DNA from: Rhodobacter sp.
Lineage (GTDB): Bacteria; Pseudomonadota; Alphaproteobacteria; Rhodobacterales; Rhodobacteraceae
Direction of reading: 5' to 3'
Length of the DNA stretch: 38,359 nt
Assembly (NCBI GenBank): GCA_027487575.1
Contig: JAIYDJ010000094.1
Span: forward strand, 1 to 38,359
How positions within the stretch are numbered: position 1 is the stretch's first letter; each line of letters begins with the position of its first letter. The notes beneath the pieces were generated by a model. The model did not search any database. It was given only the letters and a program-made list of their open reading frames with translations, and had not been told where the DNA came from. Position numbers and translations under genes: made by a program. Shown here piece by piece: positions 26,176 to 35,700 of the stretch.

Positions 26176-27714
26176 TCAATCCGCTGTCACGTGACCGGTA
26201 GCCGGGTCAATCCGGAAATCCCGTGCCGGTAACTGACCCAGATAGCTTTGGATCATCGCCAGAAGCGGTGCCCAGTTCGCGGTGCGGCCCGTGGCACCAA
26301 GGTACAGCGCCAGCCTGTCCGCCGGAATCAGGTCGCGCCCGAACGGCCCGCCCATCCGCAACAGGTGCCAATCCTCGATCACCGTCAGCGCCGGTATCTC
26401 CTCGCCCCCTGCGACCCCCATGCCGGCCAGCGTCAGCCCGGGCACGGCCGCTGCCAGATCGGCCGGCCACTCCCGCCGCAGAAACCGGCGCCCCACCAGA
26501 TGGCGCGCATGGGCCGCCAGAAAGCCGCCATAGCTGCCGTGCCCCGCCAGCGTGCCGGGATAGGCCGTGCCCGCAGGCATCGGCATGTTTCCCGCGCCGA
26601 CCGTCTGCACCTTGATCCCATGGTCCAGCGTGATGATCTTGTAGGCCGCCGGAAAGGCCGCCAGCGACGGCACCGCCACATCCACCAGCCACCCTTCCGC
26701 CCCTGCATAACGGGTGGTCGCGTTCAGGTGCAGATGCCCGCTGAAATGCACCCCGATCCCGGTTTCGGCCAGCGCCCGTGCGACGGCGGTACCCGGCGAC
26801 CGGCGTGCCATCATCGTTTGGCCCAGCAGGGCGTGTTCCGCCGCGCGGCTGTGCGTGAACGCATCAAGCACCGGATAATGCGAGAAGGTCAGCAACCGCT
26901 TGCCCTGCATCCGCGCCCGGACCGCCACATCGCGCATCCATGCCACGACAAACGCCTTGTGGCGCAGCATCGCAGGCCAACCCGCCTCGGTCGAGTCGGC
27001 AAAGTCACCTTCGCCCGCAGGCCGGTGCCGCCCATACGGAACCCAGACATTGGCATCGATCATCAACAGCCAGACTCCGGGCGCGGGTTCCGCCAGATAC
27101 GAGGCATCCATCAGGTGCCGTTCAACCGTGCCATCGTCGGACCGGACCGGATACTGCCGCGCGCCGGGGGCCGGATCGCGCCCGAACGGCGTTTCCCAGT
27201 GCAGACCGGCGGGGTTGTCGAAGAACCCGGCGCGCGCGATCAACCCCTCTGGCAGACCCGGACAGCGCATCCGGGGTGTCACCACCACACGTTGCGCCGT
27301 GGGGTCTTTCCGGTCGGGGTCGCTGGTGAACAGGTCATGGCCCCCCGCCGCATTCACCATCCGACGCGTGCGGTGCCGTCCGGTGTCGGCATAAAGGTCG
27401 TGATTGCCCGGCACGGCCCAGAATGTCAGCCCCGATGCCCGCGCCTCGTCCAGAATGCGCTGGAGCGCCTCCAGCATCGCAGGCTGCCCGTCGTCGGTCA
27501 GATCGCCCAGCAGCACGACATGCCGGATGCCGCGATCCGCGATGTCGCGCAGGACATGGCGCAGCACCGGGCCGGTTTCGTTGAAGACCCGCGTGGATTT
27601 CACCACATCCGACGCCGGGCGCGGCACCGGCGCGGCACCATGGCCAAAGTCCGCGTCCGTGGCATGCAGATGCGCGTCGGCGATCACCGCCACACGGAAC
27701 GCGGGTTGCCTCAT
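26176..27714 (-). CDS. Calcineurin-like metallophosphoesterase
   Basis: The 512-residue protein has all the metal-binding blocks of the family. These are DAHLH (about residues 12-16), GDLTDD, GNHDLY, FSHYP and the terminal GHLHLN. ATG 27714 gives an N-terminus directly before the first block; the frame is open to 27753. The CpdA-type cAMP phosphodiesterases share these blocks. So do many other phosphoesterases, and this protein is about twice the CpdA length, so the substrate is open. No signal peptide is seen. It converges with the cyclic-nucleotide-binding gene (55-base gap) and diverges from the MBL gene. Confidence 0.88.
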   Translation of the reverse strand: MRQPAFRVAVIADAHLHATDADFGHGAAPVPRPASDVVKSTRVFNETGPVLRHVLRDIADRGIRHVVLLGDLTDDGQPAMLEALQRILDEARASGLTFWAVPGNHDLYADTGRHRTRRMVNAAGGHDLFTSDPDRKDPTAQRVVVTPRMRCPGLPEGLIARAGFFDNPAGLHWETPFGRDPAPGARQYPVRSDDGTVERHLMDASYLAEPAPGVWLLMIDANVWVPYGRHRPAGEGDFADSTEAGWPAMLRHKAFVVAWMRDVAVRARMQGKRLLTFSHYPVLDAFTHSRAAEHALLGQTMMARRSPGTAVARALAETGIGVHFSGHLHLNATTRYAGAEGWLVDVAVPSLAAFPAAYKIITLDHGIKVQTVGAGNMPMPAGTAYPGTLAGHGSYGGFLAAHARHLVGRRFLRREWPADLAAAVPGLTLAGMGVAGGEEIPALTVIEDWHLLRMGGPFGRDLIPADRLALYLGATGRTANWAPLLAMIQSYLGQLPARDFRIDPATGHVTAD

Positions 27715-27896
27715 CGGTCCCGGCCCGGACGGAGCGCGGACAGGGGGGCGCAAATCAGCCCTCGCGTATTGCGCCCGCGTTCTTTAGCATCGGCTTCGGG
27801 CTGCAGTCCGGCCCGGTTCTGATCGCTGGAAATGCCCATGTCTGCCCACCCCGGACCCCGGTTGACCCTCTGCCTGCGCCCCCTGTCGGCCTTAGC

Positions 27897-28727
27897 GTGA
27901 CGTCCGACCTGCTACAAGTCCGCACCTGGGGCACCCGGGGCAGCCTGCCGGTGTCGGGACCGGAGTTCGTGGAGTTTGGCGGCAGCACCACCTGTATCGA
28001 GGTCCGCTGCGGGGACCATGTTCTGTTGTTCGACGCAGGCTCGGGGCTGCTTCCGGCCGGTCGCGCCCTGAAGGCCGAAGGGGTGAAACGGTCGCATCTG
28101 TTCTTTACCCATTGCCACTATGACCACATCATGGGCCTGCCCTACTACGGAGGATTGTTTGATCCTGCGGCCACGGTCGACCTCTGGTCCGGGCATATGG
28201 CGGGGCAAATGACCACGACGGACATCCTCAAGTCCTTCATGCGGCCGCCCTTCTTTCCCGTGACGCCGGACATCTGCCCGGCCCGCATCCAGTGCCACGA
28301 TTTTGGCGCGGGGGAAGTGCTGCAACCGGAAGAGGGGATCACGTTGCAGACCGGCCGCCTGTCCCATCCGGGCGGGGCGGTGGGATACAGGATCGGCTGG
28401 CACGGACGGACCGTGGCCATCATCACCGACACCGAACATGATCCGGGCGTGCTGGACCCGGCCATTCTGGCCCTGATCGAAGGGGTGGACCTGTTCCTGT
28501 ACGACGCCTGCTATACCGAGGCGGAAATGGGCCTGTTCCGCGGTTTTGGCCATTCGTCCTGGCAGCAGGCGCTGTTGCTGGCGCAGGCGGCGGGGGCGGC
28601 GCGGGTGGGGATGATGCACCACGCCCCCTGGCGCACCGACGCCGCCCTGCGCGCGATGGAGGACGAGGCGCAGGCGATCTTTCCCGGTGCCTTCTTTGCC
28701 CGCGACGGTCAGTTGATCCGGCCCTGA
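27897..28727 (+). CDS. Metallo-beta-lactamase-fold hydrolase (TaR3-like), GTG start
   Basis: The 276-residue protein has an MBL fold beginning VRTWGTRGSLPVSGPEFVEF. The zinc motif THCHYDHIMG (about residues 81-90) supplies HxHxDH. A later His is in LSHPGG and the bridging Asp in ITDTEHD. A conserved terminal HHAP supplies the last His. The N-terminal GTRGS form is typical of the TaR3-like subgroup, which is related to phosphodiesterases of the PhnP/RNase Z type. The substrate could be a cyclic phosphodiester but is not proven. Start is the GTG at 27897, with no strong ribosome site. Its last 19 bases overlap the convergent deacetylase gene. Confidence 0.85.
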   Translation: MTSDLLQVRTWGTRGSLPVSGPEFVEFGGSTTCIEVRCGDHVLLFDAGSGLLPAGRALKAEGVKRSHLFFTHCHYDHIMGLPYYGGLFDPAATVDLWSGHMAGQMTTTDILKSFMRPPFFPVTPDICPARIQCHDFGAGEVLQPEEGITLQTGRLSHPGGAVGYRIGWHGRTVAIITDTEHDPGVLDPAILALIEGVDLFLYDACYTEAEMGLFRGFGHSSWQQALLLAQAAGAARVGMMHHAPWRTDAALRAMEDEAQAIFPGAFFARDGQLIRP

Positions 28728-29464
28728 TCCGGTGCCAGCAGGCTGGACAGGCCGGTCCAACGACAGCCGGCGTGCGGCACAGTCAGGGCGAAAAGCCGGT
28801 CCATGAACCCCCACGCCGCAGCATCATGCACCAGATGATGCGTCATGAACCCGACATGCGCGCCCGACCCCTGCACCGCGTCCAGCCGCGCCACCAGATC
28901 GGCCACCAGCGCCGCCGTGTCGCGCGCGCCGCGATGACCGCGCCAGTCGATCAGATCGACATGGGCGTTGATCCGCACGGGGGCACCTTCAGCCTCGGGG
29001 CCAAAGACCGACAGGCCGCGAAACCCCAGCGCCGCCAGTTGCTGGATCAGTGCCGGGTCGATCCGGTTCCACGGCGGTACCAGCACCGGCACCGCCCGCG
29101 CGCCATGCAGCCGCCGCAACTGCGCCAATCCGGTGGCAAGCTCTGCCAAGACAACCGGCGCAGGCCGCTCGGGACCCAGTTCGCAGGATTTGCGACCCTG
29201 TGCGGCATGATCGGCATGCGACCAGCCATGCAAGGCCACCTCGACGTCAAGACCCTCCAGCCGGTCAGCCAGCGCCTGCCCCGTCGGCTGCGGAATGACG
29301 GCGAGGGTCAGCGGCACGCCATGACCCGCCCCCAACGCCAACAGCCGGTCCAGCGCCGGGGTCGGCGCGACCGCATCATCGTCGCGCAGCCAGAACCGGG
29401 CCTGCCGCCCCGCCCCCGCCCAACGGTCCAGCGCCGCGACAAGAGGTGAAAAATCGCCGGTCAT
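28709..29464 (-). CDS. NodB-like polysaccharide deacetylase family protein
   Basis: This 251-residue protein looks like a polysaccharide deacetylase. It has the metal-binding Asp pair in FWLRDDDAV (about residues 24-32), the His-x3-His pattern in LHGWSHADHAA (about 78-88) and a PPWNR segment near 120. It has no evident signal peptide, so it may act on cytosolic glycolipid or nucleotide-linked sugars. The ATG at 29464 overlaps the stop of the upstream GT4 gene (ATGA), so deacetylation and glycosyl transfer are coupled. It converges with the MBL gene, overlapping it by 19 bases. Confidence 0.82.
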   Translation of the reverse strand: MTGDFSPLVAALDRWAGAGRQARFWLRDDDAVAPTPALDRLLALGAGHGVPLTLAVIPQPTGQALADRLEGLDVEVALHGWSHADHAAQGRKSCELGPERPAPVVLAELATGLAQLRRLHGARAVPVLVPPWNRIDPALIQQLAALGFRGLSVFGPEAEGAPVRINAHVDLIDWRGHRGARDTAALVADLVARLDAVQGSGAHVGFMTHHLVHDAAAWGFMDRLFALTVPHAGCRWTGLSSLLAPDQGRIN

Positions 29465-30552
29465 CGCTGTCCTTCCTTCGCATACACCAGAATGGCATTC
29501 AGTCTTGCCGTTGCCGCCAACAGCGAATGCCGTGACATGACCCGTGCCCGCGCCGCCGCGCCCAGACGCGCCCGCAGCGCCCCGTCGCCGATCAGCGCCG
29601 CAACCGCCCCACCGAAGGCCGCCGCATCGCCGGGGGGGGTCAGAATACCCGTCTCGTCGGTCACCACCTCGGGCACTCCGGCCACCCGCTGCGCCACAAC
29701 GGGCAGACCTGCTGCCTGCGCCTCCAGATAGGCCAGCCCATACGCCTCGCCATAGCCGGGCCACAGGTACACCTCGCTTTGCCGCAGATGGTCGGCCACC
29801 TGCCCCGCATCACACTGCCCGGCCCATGTCACCCTGTCGTGCATCCCGTCGAACAGCGCCCGCACCTCGGCCTGCATCTCGCCGGCCCCGATGACCGTCA
29901 GCCGCCAGTCCGCCTCCGGCAACCCTTTCAACGCCCGCGCCAGCATCGCATAGCTGTCGAACTTGTCGCCCGGCCGCATCATCGCGATGGTGATCAGGCG
30001 CACCGGCCCCGCCCTTTCCCGGCGGGGTGCCTGAAACGGCGCGGCGTCGATGAAGGGTGGCAGGTCCGCCACCCGCGCGTCGGGAACGGCCGCCAGAATT
30101 CCCGCCCGGTCGCGCGCCGTCAGGCAGATGTTGACCGCCGCCTGTTCCAGCCCGTCCCGGACCGCCGCTTGGCTGGCCGCCCAGACCCCCAGATTGCGCC
30201 GCGCGGAATAGGACGATTCCAGCGTGACATAGGGCAACCCGAACCTTTGGCACAGCGGCGGGCCTATCAGATCGGGCGATTTGAAATAGGGATGATAGCA
30301 CAGCCACAGATCAGGCAGGACCGCCTGCCAACCTAGCGCAATCCGTCGTTGCTCTGCGACCGCGGCCGCCCCGATTTCGGCAGCAGCGATACGGTCGTCC
30401 GGATCGCGGCAATAACTGCGCAGGTCCGACGCGAGTGTCACCTCGTGCCCCGCCGCCACCAGCGCGCTGCGCAGCATCCGCGCCATCAGCCGATCGCCCG
30501 AGGGGGTCGGATGATCCGGCGATTTCATCGGGGCGTAGAAGGCGATCCGCAT
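29461..30552 (-). CDS. GT4-family glycosyltransferase
   Basis: The 363-residue product is a GT-B transferase. ATG 30552 gives MRIAFYAPMKSPDHPTPSGD, a standard opening with the acceptor loop; the frame is open to 30612. The donor domain has LITIAMMRPGDKFDSY. The conserved acidic region is YLWPGYGEAYGLAYLEAQAA, followed by GLPVVAQRVAGVPEVVTDET. It is co-transcribed with the deacetylase through an ATGA overlap. It points toward the same region as the plus-strand glycosyltransferase run, so all may contribute to one surface glycan. Donor sugar unknown. Confidence 0.9.
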   Translation of the reverse strand: MRIAFYAPMKSPDHPTPSGDRLMARMLRSALVAAGHEVTLASDLRSYCRDPDDRIAAAEIGAAAVAEQRRIALGWQAVLPDLWLCYHPYFKSPDLIGPPLCQRFGLPYVTLESSYSARRNLGVWAASQAAVRDGLEQAAVNICLTARDRAGILAAVPDARVADLPPFIDAAPFQAPRRERAGPVRLITIAMMRPGDKFDSYAMLARALKGLPEADWRLTVIGAGEMQAEVRALFDGMHDRVTWAGQCDAGQVADHLRQSEVYLWPGYGEAYGLAYLEAQAAGLPVVAQRVAGVPEVVTDETGILTPPGDAAAFGGAVAALIGDGALRARLGAAARARVMSRHSLLAATARLNAILVYAKEGQR

Positions 30553-30640
30553 CGGCATTCCGTCAGGCAAGGCGCGCTGACGATCCCTAGCCGACTTGTG
30601 CCGTTCCGGCAACGCAGGCCCCGCGCCAAGCGGACACAGG

Positions 30641-30802
30641 CTACTTGGTCAGGATCAGTTTGCCCTGCCGGGTGATCCGCAGGGTGTAGACCTGCCCGTT
30701 CAGATGAATCTGTGCCAGCGCCCCGCCCGAGGTCAGTTGCAGGGCATCGTGCAGCGGCGTCTTGTCAGGGCAGAAGGATTGTGCGGGTTCAAGCATTGAC
30801 AT
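30641..30802 (-). CDS. hemP: Hemin uptake protein HemP
   Basis: This 53-residue protein matches the small HemP family by its C-terminus, QIHLNGQVYTLRITRQGKLI followed by LTK. ATG 30802 has GGAG 8 bases upstream, and the 3' end fits exactly. HemP is required for or regulates heme uptake in some alpha- and betaproteobacteria, but its exact mechanism is not settled. Unusually, no heme receptor or hmuTUV gene is next to it. An inverted repeat 108 bases upstream is the likely iron-responsive control site. It lies downstream of the GlpQ-like permease on the same strand, 172 bases away. Confidence 0.85.
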   Translation of the reverse strand: MSMLEPAQSFCPDKTPLHDALQLTSGGALAQIHLNGQVYTLRITRQGKLILTK

Positions 30803-30909
30803 GTCTGAGGCTCCATCGATGAAGGCGGGGGGTCTGCGGGCGTGCCATTGCAATCTCCTCTGGTGGAAAATCGGATCGGCTGGCCCGCACGGGTTGGCTT
30901 GGCCTATAT

Positions 30910-30930
30910 TTCCGACAGTTTTAGTCAGAA
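30910..30930 (-). promoter_or_regulatory. Operator-like palindrome upstream of hemP
   Basis: The plus-strand sequence TTCCGAC-N7-GTCAGAA is a near-perfect inverted repeat (6 of 7 pairs). On the minus strand it contains TGA-N9-TCG, one base from the TGA-N9-TCA iron-rhodo box recognised by RirA in alphaproteobacteria. An AT-rich AATATAGG stretch, suitable for a -10 region, lies just downstream. Iron repression of hemP is the natural reading; the exact regulator is inferred. Confidence 0.45.
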
Positions 30931-30974
30931 GTAAAGCCCTTTTGTTTGGGTCAGCCTGAAAGGCCGTCTCCCGG

Positions 30975-31754
30975 TCAGGCCCGCAAGGCAAAACCCTTGG
31001 CGATGTGGTTGCGCACGAACCAGATCATCGCCACGCCCGGCAGCATCGACAGGCAGGTCATCGCCATGACCATCCCGATATCGGTCTGAAACCCGAACAT
31101 CGCGCCGATGGCCACGGTGATCGGCTTGCCCGCCGTAACGGTCAGGATGCGGGCGAACACCACCTCGACCCACGAGAAGATGAAGCAGAAGAACGCGGCG
31201 ACCCCGATGCCGGGTGCAATCGCCGGGATCAGATGGCGAAAGAAGAACGACACGCCAGAATGCCCGTCCAGGTAGGCCGTTTCGTCCAGTTCGCGCGGCA
31301 CGGTGCGGATGAAGCTTTCCAGAATCCAGATCGCAACCGGCAGGTTGAACAGGCAATGCACCAGCGCGATGCCGACCGGCGAATTCACCAGCCCCAGCCG
31401 CGCAAACAGGATGAAGATCGGCAGCGACAGCACCACCGGCGGCGTGACCCGGAACACCAGGATCAACAGCAGAAAGTGCCGATCCCCGACAAACCGGTAC
31501 CGCGCCAGCGCAAAGGCCGCTGGCAGTGCCACCGCGATGCACAAGGCGACATTCAGAAGGACGTAGACCGCCGAGTTCCCGATGGCCGCCCGAAGCGTGG
31601 GCGATCCCAGCACTCCCGCGTAGTTCATCAGCCCGAACGTCCCCACCGCAATGCCGTCGCGCCCAAGCGTGGCCGTAAAGCTCAGCAGCACGGCCTGCAC
31701 CAGCGGCAGCAGGATGAAGGTGGCCAGCAGCATCAGTGCCACCGCCCGCATCAT
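30975..31754 (-). CDS. ABC permease, GlpQ-like (polyol/carbohydrate, MalG type)
   Basis: This 259-residue inner-membrane protein has about six spans. The EAA loop ELDETAYLDGHSGVSFFFRH fits the MalG class. From memory it strongly resembles rhizobial GlpQ of the glycerol importer, sharing the stretches ALVHCLFNLPVAIWILESF, GIGVAAFFCFIFSWVE and the terminal IWFVRNHIAKGFAL. It overlaps its partner permease by ATGA. No ATPase or binding protein is encoded nearby, so the transporter is incomplete within this window. A polyol such as glycerol is the probable substrate if partners exist elsewhere. Confidence 0.88.
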   Translation of the reverse strand: MMRAVALMLLATFILLPLVQAVLLSFTATLGRDGIAVGTFGLMNYAGVLGSPTLRAAIGNSAVYVLLNVALCIAVALPAAFALARYRFVGDRHFLLLILVFRVTPPVVLSLPIFILFARLGLVNSPVGIALVHCLFNLPVAIWILESFIRTVPRELDETAYLDGHSGVSFFFRHLIPAIAPGIGVAAFFCFIFSWVEVVFARILTVTAGKPITVAIGAMFGFQTDIGMVMAMTCLSMLPGVAMIWFVRNHIAKGFALRA

Positions 31755-32605
31755 GCCTCACGCTCCTGCCGCCGGACGGCCACGACAAAGGCCCAGACCA
31801 CGCAAAGGACCAGCAGGAAATACAGCGTCGCCCGTGCCGCGGCCTGACCATAGGAGAAGCCCTTGATCTCTTCGCCAAGCTCGATCGACAGAAACCGCGT
31901 CGCATCCCCCGGCCCGCCCGCGCTGATGGCAAAGGCCTCGGTGTAGATCATGAAACTGTCGACAAAGCGCAGGAGGAACACGATGGCCAGTGCGCCTGAT
32001 ATCCTTGGCAATTCGATATACCGGAACACCGCCCACCGCGACGCCCCGTCGATGGCCGCCGCCTGCCGATACGCGGACGGTATTGCCGAAAGCCCGGCAT
32101 AGGCCAGCACGACAACCAGACCCAGCCAGTGCCAGGTATCCACCATCAGGATCAGCAGCCACGTATGCAGCGCGGTGAACTTGTAGTCGAAACCGACCGC
32201 CGCAAGGCCCGGGCCCAGCAGCCCGGTGTCGGCATCGATCAGTCCCAGCCACAGCATCGGAATCATGTTCAGTGGCACCACCAGTGGCAGCGCGCACAGC
32301 ATCAGCCCCCAGATCGCCCCCCTGCCACAGGTCAGCAGCAGTTTGGCCACCGCGATGCCCAGCGGCACCTGAATGCTTAGCACCAGCGCCGAAAACAGCA
32401 GGCTGCGCCCGAACGAGGCCAGAAACCGGTCGGACTGCAGGATCATGGTGAACCAGTCCAGACCCACCCAATGCACATCGCGCACGGTGAAGATGTCATG
32501 AAACCCGTAGTTGATCACCGTCAGAAGCGGCAACGCGCCCACAACGCCAAGCAGTCCCAAGGCGGGAAGCAGCAGCCACCAGGCGCGATTGTCATAGGGC
32601 CGCAT
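31751..32605 (-). CDS. ABC permease, GlpP-like (polyol/carbohydrate, MalF type)
   Basis: The 284-residue membrane protein is the MalF-type partner. ATG 32605 has GGAGG just upstream; the frame is open to 32665. Residues such as QAAAIDGASRWAVFRYIELP (EAA loop), LLRFVDSFMIYTEAF and GPGDATRFLSIEL closely recall GlpP of rhizobial glycerol importers. In those operons two ATPase genes (glpS, glpT) come just before glpP. Here the gene before it is an RND pump and the 135-base gap holds no ATPase remnant I can see. The two permeases are coupled by an ATGA overlap. Confidence 0.88.
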   Translation of the reverse strand: MRPYDNRAWWLLLPALGLLGVVGALPLLTVINYGFHDIFTVRDVHWVGLDWFTMILQSDRFLASFGRSLLFSALVLSIQVPLGIAVAKLLLTCGRGAIWGLMLCALPLVVPLNMIPMLWLGLIDADTGLLGPGLAAVGFDYKFTALHTWLLILMVDTWHWLGLVVVLAYAGLSAIPSAYRQAAAIDGASRWAVFRYIELPRISGALAIVFLLRFVDSFMIYTEAFAISAGGPGDATRFLSIELGEEIKGFSYGQAAARATLYFLLVLCVVWAFVVAVRRQEREA

Positions 32606-32740
32606 CGCGCCTCCGGGATTGTGCGTCTGATGACCAGGGCGGGTCGCCAGCCGTCGCAGCGGCAAGGCTAGAAGACGCCACCGGCAGGTTCAACCCCCAT
32701 GGCGTCACCCGCAAATCCGACTCGCGGCGCGCCTGCGCCG

Positions 32741-35700
32741 TCAGACCGAAGCCCCGAACGTCTTTTCCACAGAACTGCGGTGCAGTTGATAGGCGCCGTC
32801 GCTGCGGGAAATCAGGGTGTAGAACATCGGGACCACGAACAGGGTAAAGAACGTGCCCACCAGCAGACCGGCAAAGATCACCAGCCCGATCGCCTGCCGC
32901 GCTGCGGCCCCCGCACCTTCGGCAATGATCAGCGGCACCACCGCCAGCGCCATCGCCGCCGTCGTCATCAGGATCGGGCGCAGCCGGGTTTTGGCGGCGG
33001 CCACGATCGCCTCGCGCCGCGACATGCCAAGTTCGCGCTGCTGATTGGCGAATTCCACCATCAGGATGCCATGCTTGGTGATCAGCCCGATCAGCGTGAT
33101 CAGCCCGACCTGCGTGTAGATGTTCAGCGTCCCCAGCCCCAGATACAGCGGCAGCACCGCCCCGAAGATCGACAGCGGCACCGACATCATGATGATGAAC
33201 GGATCGCGGAAACTTTCGAACTGGGCCGCCAAGACAAGGTAGATCACCACCAGCGCCGCCGCGAAGGCCAGAAGGATGGTGTTGCCTTCCGATTTTTCCA
33301 GCCGGGACTGCCCGGAATAATCCACGAAGAACCCGTCGGGCAGCGTTTCGGCTGCGATCCGGTCAAGCTCTGCCAGCGCCACGCCAGACGAAAGACCCGG
33401 CATCGGCATGGCCGACAGCGTTGCAGCGTTCAACTGGTTGAACTGCTCGATCGAGGCTGCCGTCACACCCGGATTCAGCGTGACCACCGACGACAATGGC
33501 ACCATCGCCCCCGATCCGGACCGCACGAAGAATTCGGTCAGCCGTTCGGGGTTGTCGCGCCAGGCTTCGGGCACCTGCGTGATAATGTCATAGCTGTTGG
33601 AATCACGGTCGAACTGCGCGACCGCCCCGCCACCGACCAGCAGGCTCAGCGTGTTGCCGATTTCGGCAACCGATACGCCAAGATTTGCGGCCCGGTCGCG
33701 GTCGATCACCACCCTGACCTGCGGCGCGTCGTAGGACAGGCTGTTCTGCATCACGATGAACATGCCGCTCTGCATCGCCTTCAGCCGGATTTCCTCGGCA
33801 ATCTCGAACACCCGTTCGGGCGCGTGGATCGATTGCAGCACCATCGAGATCGGCAATCCGCCCCCCGCACCCGGCAGGGATGGCGGGGCAAAGACGTACC
33901 CCTGCAACCCCGGCGCGCCATCCAGACTGCCCTGGATCTGCGCCTGGATTTCGGCCTGACCACGGTCACGATCGGACCAGTCCTTCAGCGCCCAGATGTA
34001 GAAACCGCTGTTGCCGGCCCCGCCGAACCCGGCGACCGAGAACGAGGTCTGCACCTCTTCGATGTCCTTGGTGCGGGCCGCGATTTCGTCGGTGAAGGCG
34101 GCGGTGTAGTTCAGCGTGGCATAGCGCGGCCCGTTCAGGATGGCGAACAGCGCGCCCGAATCCTCTTCCGGGGCCAACTCGCTGGAGGTGTTCAGGAACA
34201 TGAACCCCGTCGCCCCCAGAAGCGACAGCACCATCAGCATGGTCACGGGCCGGTAATCGAGCGAGGACGACACCCGCCGTTCATACCAGTTCGACACCCC
34301 GTTCAGAACCCGGTCCACCGTCCGCTGGAACCGCCCCTGTTCACCATGGGTCAACAGCCGGGCCGACATGGCGGGCGTGATGGTCAGGGCCACGATGCCG
34401 GAAATCACCACGGACCCGGCGAGCGTCAGCGCGAATTCGGCAAAGAGCGACCCCGTAAGCCCGCCGGTGAAGGCCAGCGGCGCAAGAACGGCGGCCAGCG
34501 TGATGGTCATGGCGACGACCGGACCGGTGATTTCCTTCATGCCAAGGATCGACGCCTGCGCGGGCGTCATGCCATCCTCGATATGGCGGTGGATGTTCTC
34601 GACCACGACGATGGCATCGTCCACCACCAGACCAATCGCCAGAACCATGGCGAGCAGCGTCAGCAGATTGATCGAATACCCCAGGGCAAGCATGATGGTG
34701 CACACCCCGATCAGCGACAGCGGAATGGTCACGATCGGCATCAGAACCGACCGGAACGATCCCAGAAACAGCAGGATGACGACCACCACGATGGCAACCG
34801 CCTCGGCGATGGTCTTGAACACCTCTTCGATCGAGGCGGCAATGGTTTCGGTCGAGTCGTAGACAAGGTTGATCGTCATCCCCTTGGGCAGGGTGGCGAC
34901 CAGACCCGGCAGTTCGGCGCGCACATTGGTCGCGATGTCCAACTGGTTTTCGCCCGGCGCAGGAATGATCCCGATGAAGGTGCCCGGCTCGCCGTCAAAG
35001 GTCACAACGGCATCGCTGTTGCCCGAGGCCAGTTCGATGTCGGCCACATCGCGCAGACGCACCACACCGTTGGCCCCCTGCACCAGGGGCAGCGCGCCGA
35101 ACGCCTCGGGCGCCTGGATCGTCGATTCCAGCGTCAGCGAATAGGCGAAGTACTCGTTCTCGGTCTTGCCGGGGGCCGACAGGAAGTTCGACGACCGGAT
35201 CGCCGCCAGCACCTCGGAGGCAGTCACCCCGCGCGCCGAGAGTTCAAGCGGATCAAGCCAGACCCGCATCGCGAACTGCGACGCGCCCAGGATCTCCATC
35301 TGCGCCACGCCGTCGATGTTGGTGACACGCGGACGAACCACACGCTCCAGATATTCGGTCAGTTGTTCGGGCGTCATGTTGGGGTTCTGCACCGCAAGAT
35401 ACATCAGCGCAAAGCTTTGTCCGGTGCCCTTGACGATCACCGGATCATCCGATTCCGAGGGCAGTTGCCCGCGTACCTGCTGTACCTTCGACATCACTTC
35501 GGTCAGGGCGATGTCGGGGTCTGCCCCCAGTTGCATCTGCACGGTGACGACCGATGCCGAAGGACGCGACTGGCTGGTGATGTAGTCGATGTTCTCGGTC
35601 GTCGAAACGGCGGCGGCAATGGGGGATGTGATGAAGCCCTGGATCAGATCGGGGGCGGCGCCGGGGTAGACGGTGGTGATCGTGACCACTGTTTCCTCGA

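Noticed and set aside
30803..30991. Longer hemP open frame starting at 30991
   Set aside because: The extra residues would read through the operator and leader, and ATG 30802 has a proper ribosome site and gives the usual HemP length.
32606..32740. Remnant ATPase gene before the GlpP-like permease
   Set aside because: The short gap shows no Walker, signature or C-terminal ATPase sequence in any frame I read.
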